A stretch of 7,323 bases of DNA from Thermomicrobiaceae bacterium (GTDB lineage Bacteria; Chloroflexota; Chloroflexia; Thermomicrobiales; Thermomicrobiaceae). The stretch lies in assembly GCA_007124395.1 (NCBI GenBank), contig SLFF01000051.1, forward strand, positions 1 through 7,323, read 5' to 3'. Shown here one piece after another: positions 6,465 through 7,323 of this stretch (the stretch's first letter is position 1; every line of letters starts with the position of its first letter). The notes beneath the pieces are model-generated. The model was not told the DNA's origin and searched no databases. It saw nothing but the letters and a program-made list of their open reading frames with translations. A program made the position numbers and the translations under genes.

Positions 6465-7323
6465 ATGAGTCAGAGTCCGCTATTCAGCAAACACCTGCCC
6501 TCCGCTGCGCGAATGCGCTTTCTTGCTGTGTCGGTCCTTATTCTGGCGATTCTTGTCGCTGGATGCGGGCGGGTGCAAACAGCGGATGACGAGTATGAGC
6601 AAACGCTCGAGCAGATAGATTCCATTCAGGAGTATCTCGGCGAACGGGAGATCTATGAACTCAATCCGGAAGACATGGCGTGGCTCGAACGTGAGTTTGC
6701 TACCCTGGCACAGCGGGTCGAACGTATGGAGGATGCATCGAGTCTTCCGCTCGGGCTCGACCGAGTAGCTGAGTTCGGCTCCGCCCGGTATCGATCCATG
6801 ATGGAGATGCTGGAAGTTGCTGCGCTTCTCGCCGAGTCTGGCCAGATCATCGCCAACATCGCGAACGAATCGATGACAGCGCTGGACGAACACGGATTCC
6901 GTTTCGATTCCCAGGACGATGGTGAGACCTGGCTCGAAGTGATTCATCGTCGAGATTCCGAAATCGACGAAGCACTCCTGATCATGGACGAAGCACTTAC
7001 AAGGCGCGCCATGATCGATGAATCGGAGCTACCGGGTCGTGTTCAGGGAAACCTTTACCGAATCGACCAGATGATCGAAGACTTTGGAAGTCAGATCGAG
7101 CTGGCTCAACAGCGAGAGATGGCGTATGAGGCGCTTGGCATCGATGAACAGCGCCGCTATCTGGTGCTCTTCCAGAATCCAACCGAACTCAGGCCCACGG
7201 GAGGTTTCGTTGGAACGATCACAGTTCTCGAACTTCACCGCGGGCAGATCTCCAGCTACGAGTTCCAGGACGTTTACGATATAAGTCGGACCTATTCCCG
7301 GGTGACTTCTCATGAGATCGAGC
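6465..7323 (+). CDS. DUF4012 domain lipoprotein, N-terminal part (3' truncated by window edge)
   Basis: The frame is open from ATG at 6465 to the window end, giving 286 residues with no stop. The N-terminus has arginines at 15 and 18, a hydrophobic stretch (19-33) and the lipobox VAGC with Cys34, so it is predicted to be a lipoprotein. It is the only cysteine visible. Residues 41-230 are helical and acidic; RYLVLFQNPTELRPTGGFVG at 231-250 is the DUF4012 hallmark, followed by FQDVYDI (267-273). About 33 of 43 core residues are identical to the upstream gene, and EDMAWL near residue 70 is shared as well. The start at 6465 is preferred to the in-frame ATG at 6456 because AGGA (6449-6452) then lies 12 nt upstream, the same spacing as in the upstream paralogue. 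Its function is unknown. Confidence 0.88.
   Translation, partial: MSQSPLFSKHLPSAARMRFLAVSVLILAILVAGCGRVQTADDEYEQTLEQIDSIQEYLGEREIYELNPEDMAWLEREFATLAQRVERMEDASSLPLGLDRVAEFGSARYRSMMEMLEVAALLAESGQIIANIANESMTALDEHGFRFDSQDDGETWLEVIHRRDSEIDEALLIMDEALTRRAMIDESELPGRVQGNLYRIDQMIEDFGSQIELAQQREMAYEALGIDEQRRYLVLFQNPTELRPTGGFVGTITVLELHRGQISSYEFQDVYDISRTYSRVTSHEIE

Noticed and set aside
6287..6589. 100-codon plus-strand open frame spanning the gap between DUF4012 genes
   Set aside because: It overlaps the ends of two supported genes in another frame and covers repeat-rich spacer; its translation is not protein-like.
6480..6947. 155-codon minus-strand open frame over the start of the second DUF4012 gene
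   Set aside because: Antisense shadow in the same phase; the plus strand has the lipobox and paralogy to the upstream gene.
1..7323. CRISPR array, tRNA or rRNA gene, insertion sequence or prophage
   Set aside because: I saw no regularly spaced repeats, no structural RNA signature, no transposase-like protein and no terminal inverted repeats.

Overview
The window is moderately GC-rich and densely coded. It combines three enolase-superfamily (mandelate racemase/muconate lactonizing enzyme-like) genes, a UxuA-type mannonate dehydratase and two DUF4012 proteins. From general knowledge, DUF4012 proteins occur in Chloroflexota, Actinobacteria and candidate-phyla bacteria, and expanded sets of enolase-superfamily paralogues are a known trait of some Chloroflexota, notably the marine SAR202 group. 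A Chloroflexota-like environmental bacterium is therefore a reasonable guess. This is inference only: there is no rRNA or marker gene here.

Layout. Bases 1-378 hold the 3' end of a plus-strand galactonate-dehydratase-like enolase-superfamily gene. A strong GC-rich hairpin at 410-436 with a T-run follows and separates it from a convergent minus-strand gene set. That set reads from right to left: a UxuA-like mannonate dehydratase (4072-3092), a galactonate-dehydratase-like enolase-superfamily protein (3012-1846) and an RspA/ManD-like enolase-superfamily dehydratase (1758-460). The genes are separated by 79 and 87 bp gaps that carry hairpins and have good ribosome-binding sites, so they look like one operon. 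A 335-bp divergent intergenic region (4073-4407) separates this operon from two tandem plus-strand DUF4012 genes. The first (4408-6306) is complete and has an N-terminal membrane anchor. The second (from 6465) runs off the right edge and has a lipoprotein signal. The 158-bp gap between them contains inverted and direct repeats.

How the genes work together. All four catabolic genes look like acid-sugar dehydratases, which convert aldonic acids to 2-keto-3-deoxy acids. Catalytic residues are visible in all the complete ones. UxuA and the ManD branch of the enolase superfamily are unrelated folds that can catalyse the same D-mannonate dehydration, so finding both in one operon is notable: they may be redundant or may act on different sugar acids. 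No kinase, aldolase, transporter or regulator is visible, so the pathway is incomplete in this window. The DUF4012 pair is predicted to be surface-anchored and of unknown function. Nothing in the sequence ties it to the sugar-acid operon except the shared divergent intergenic region.
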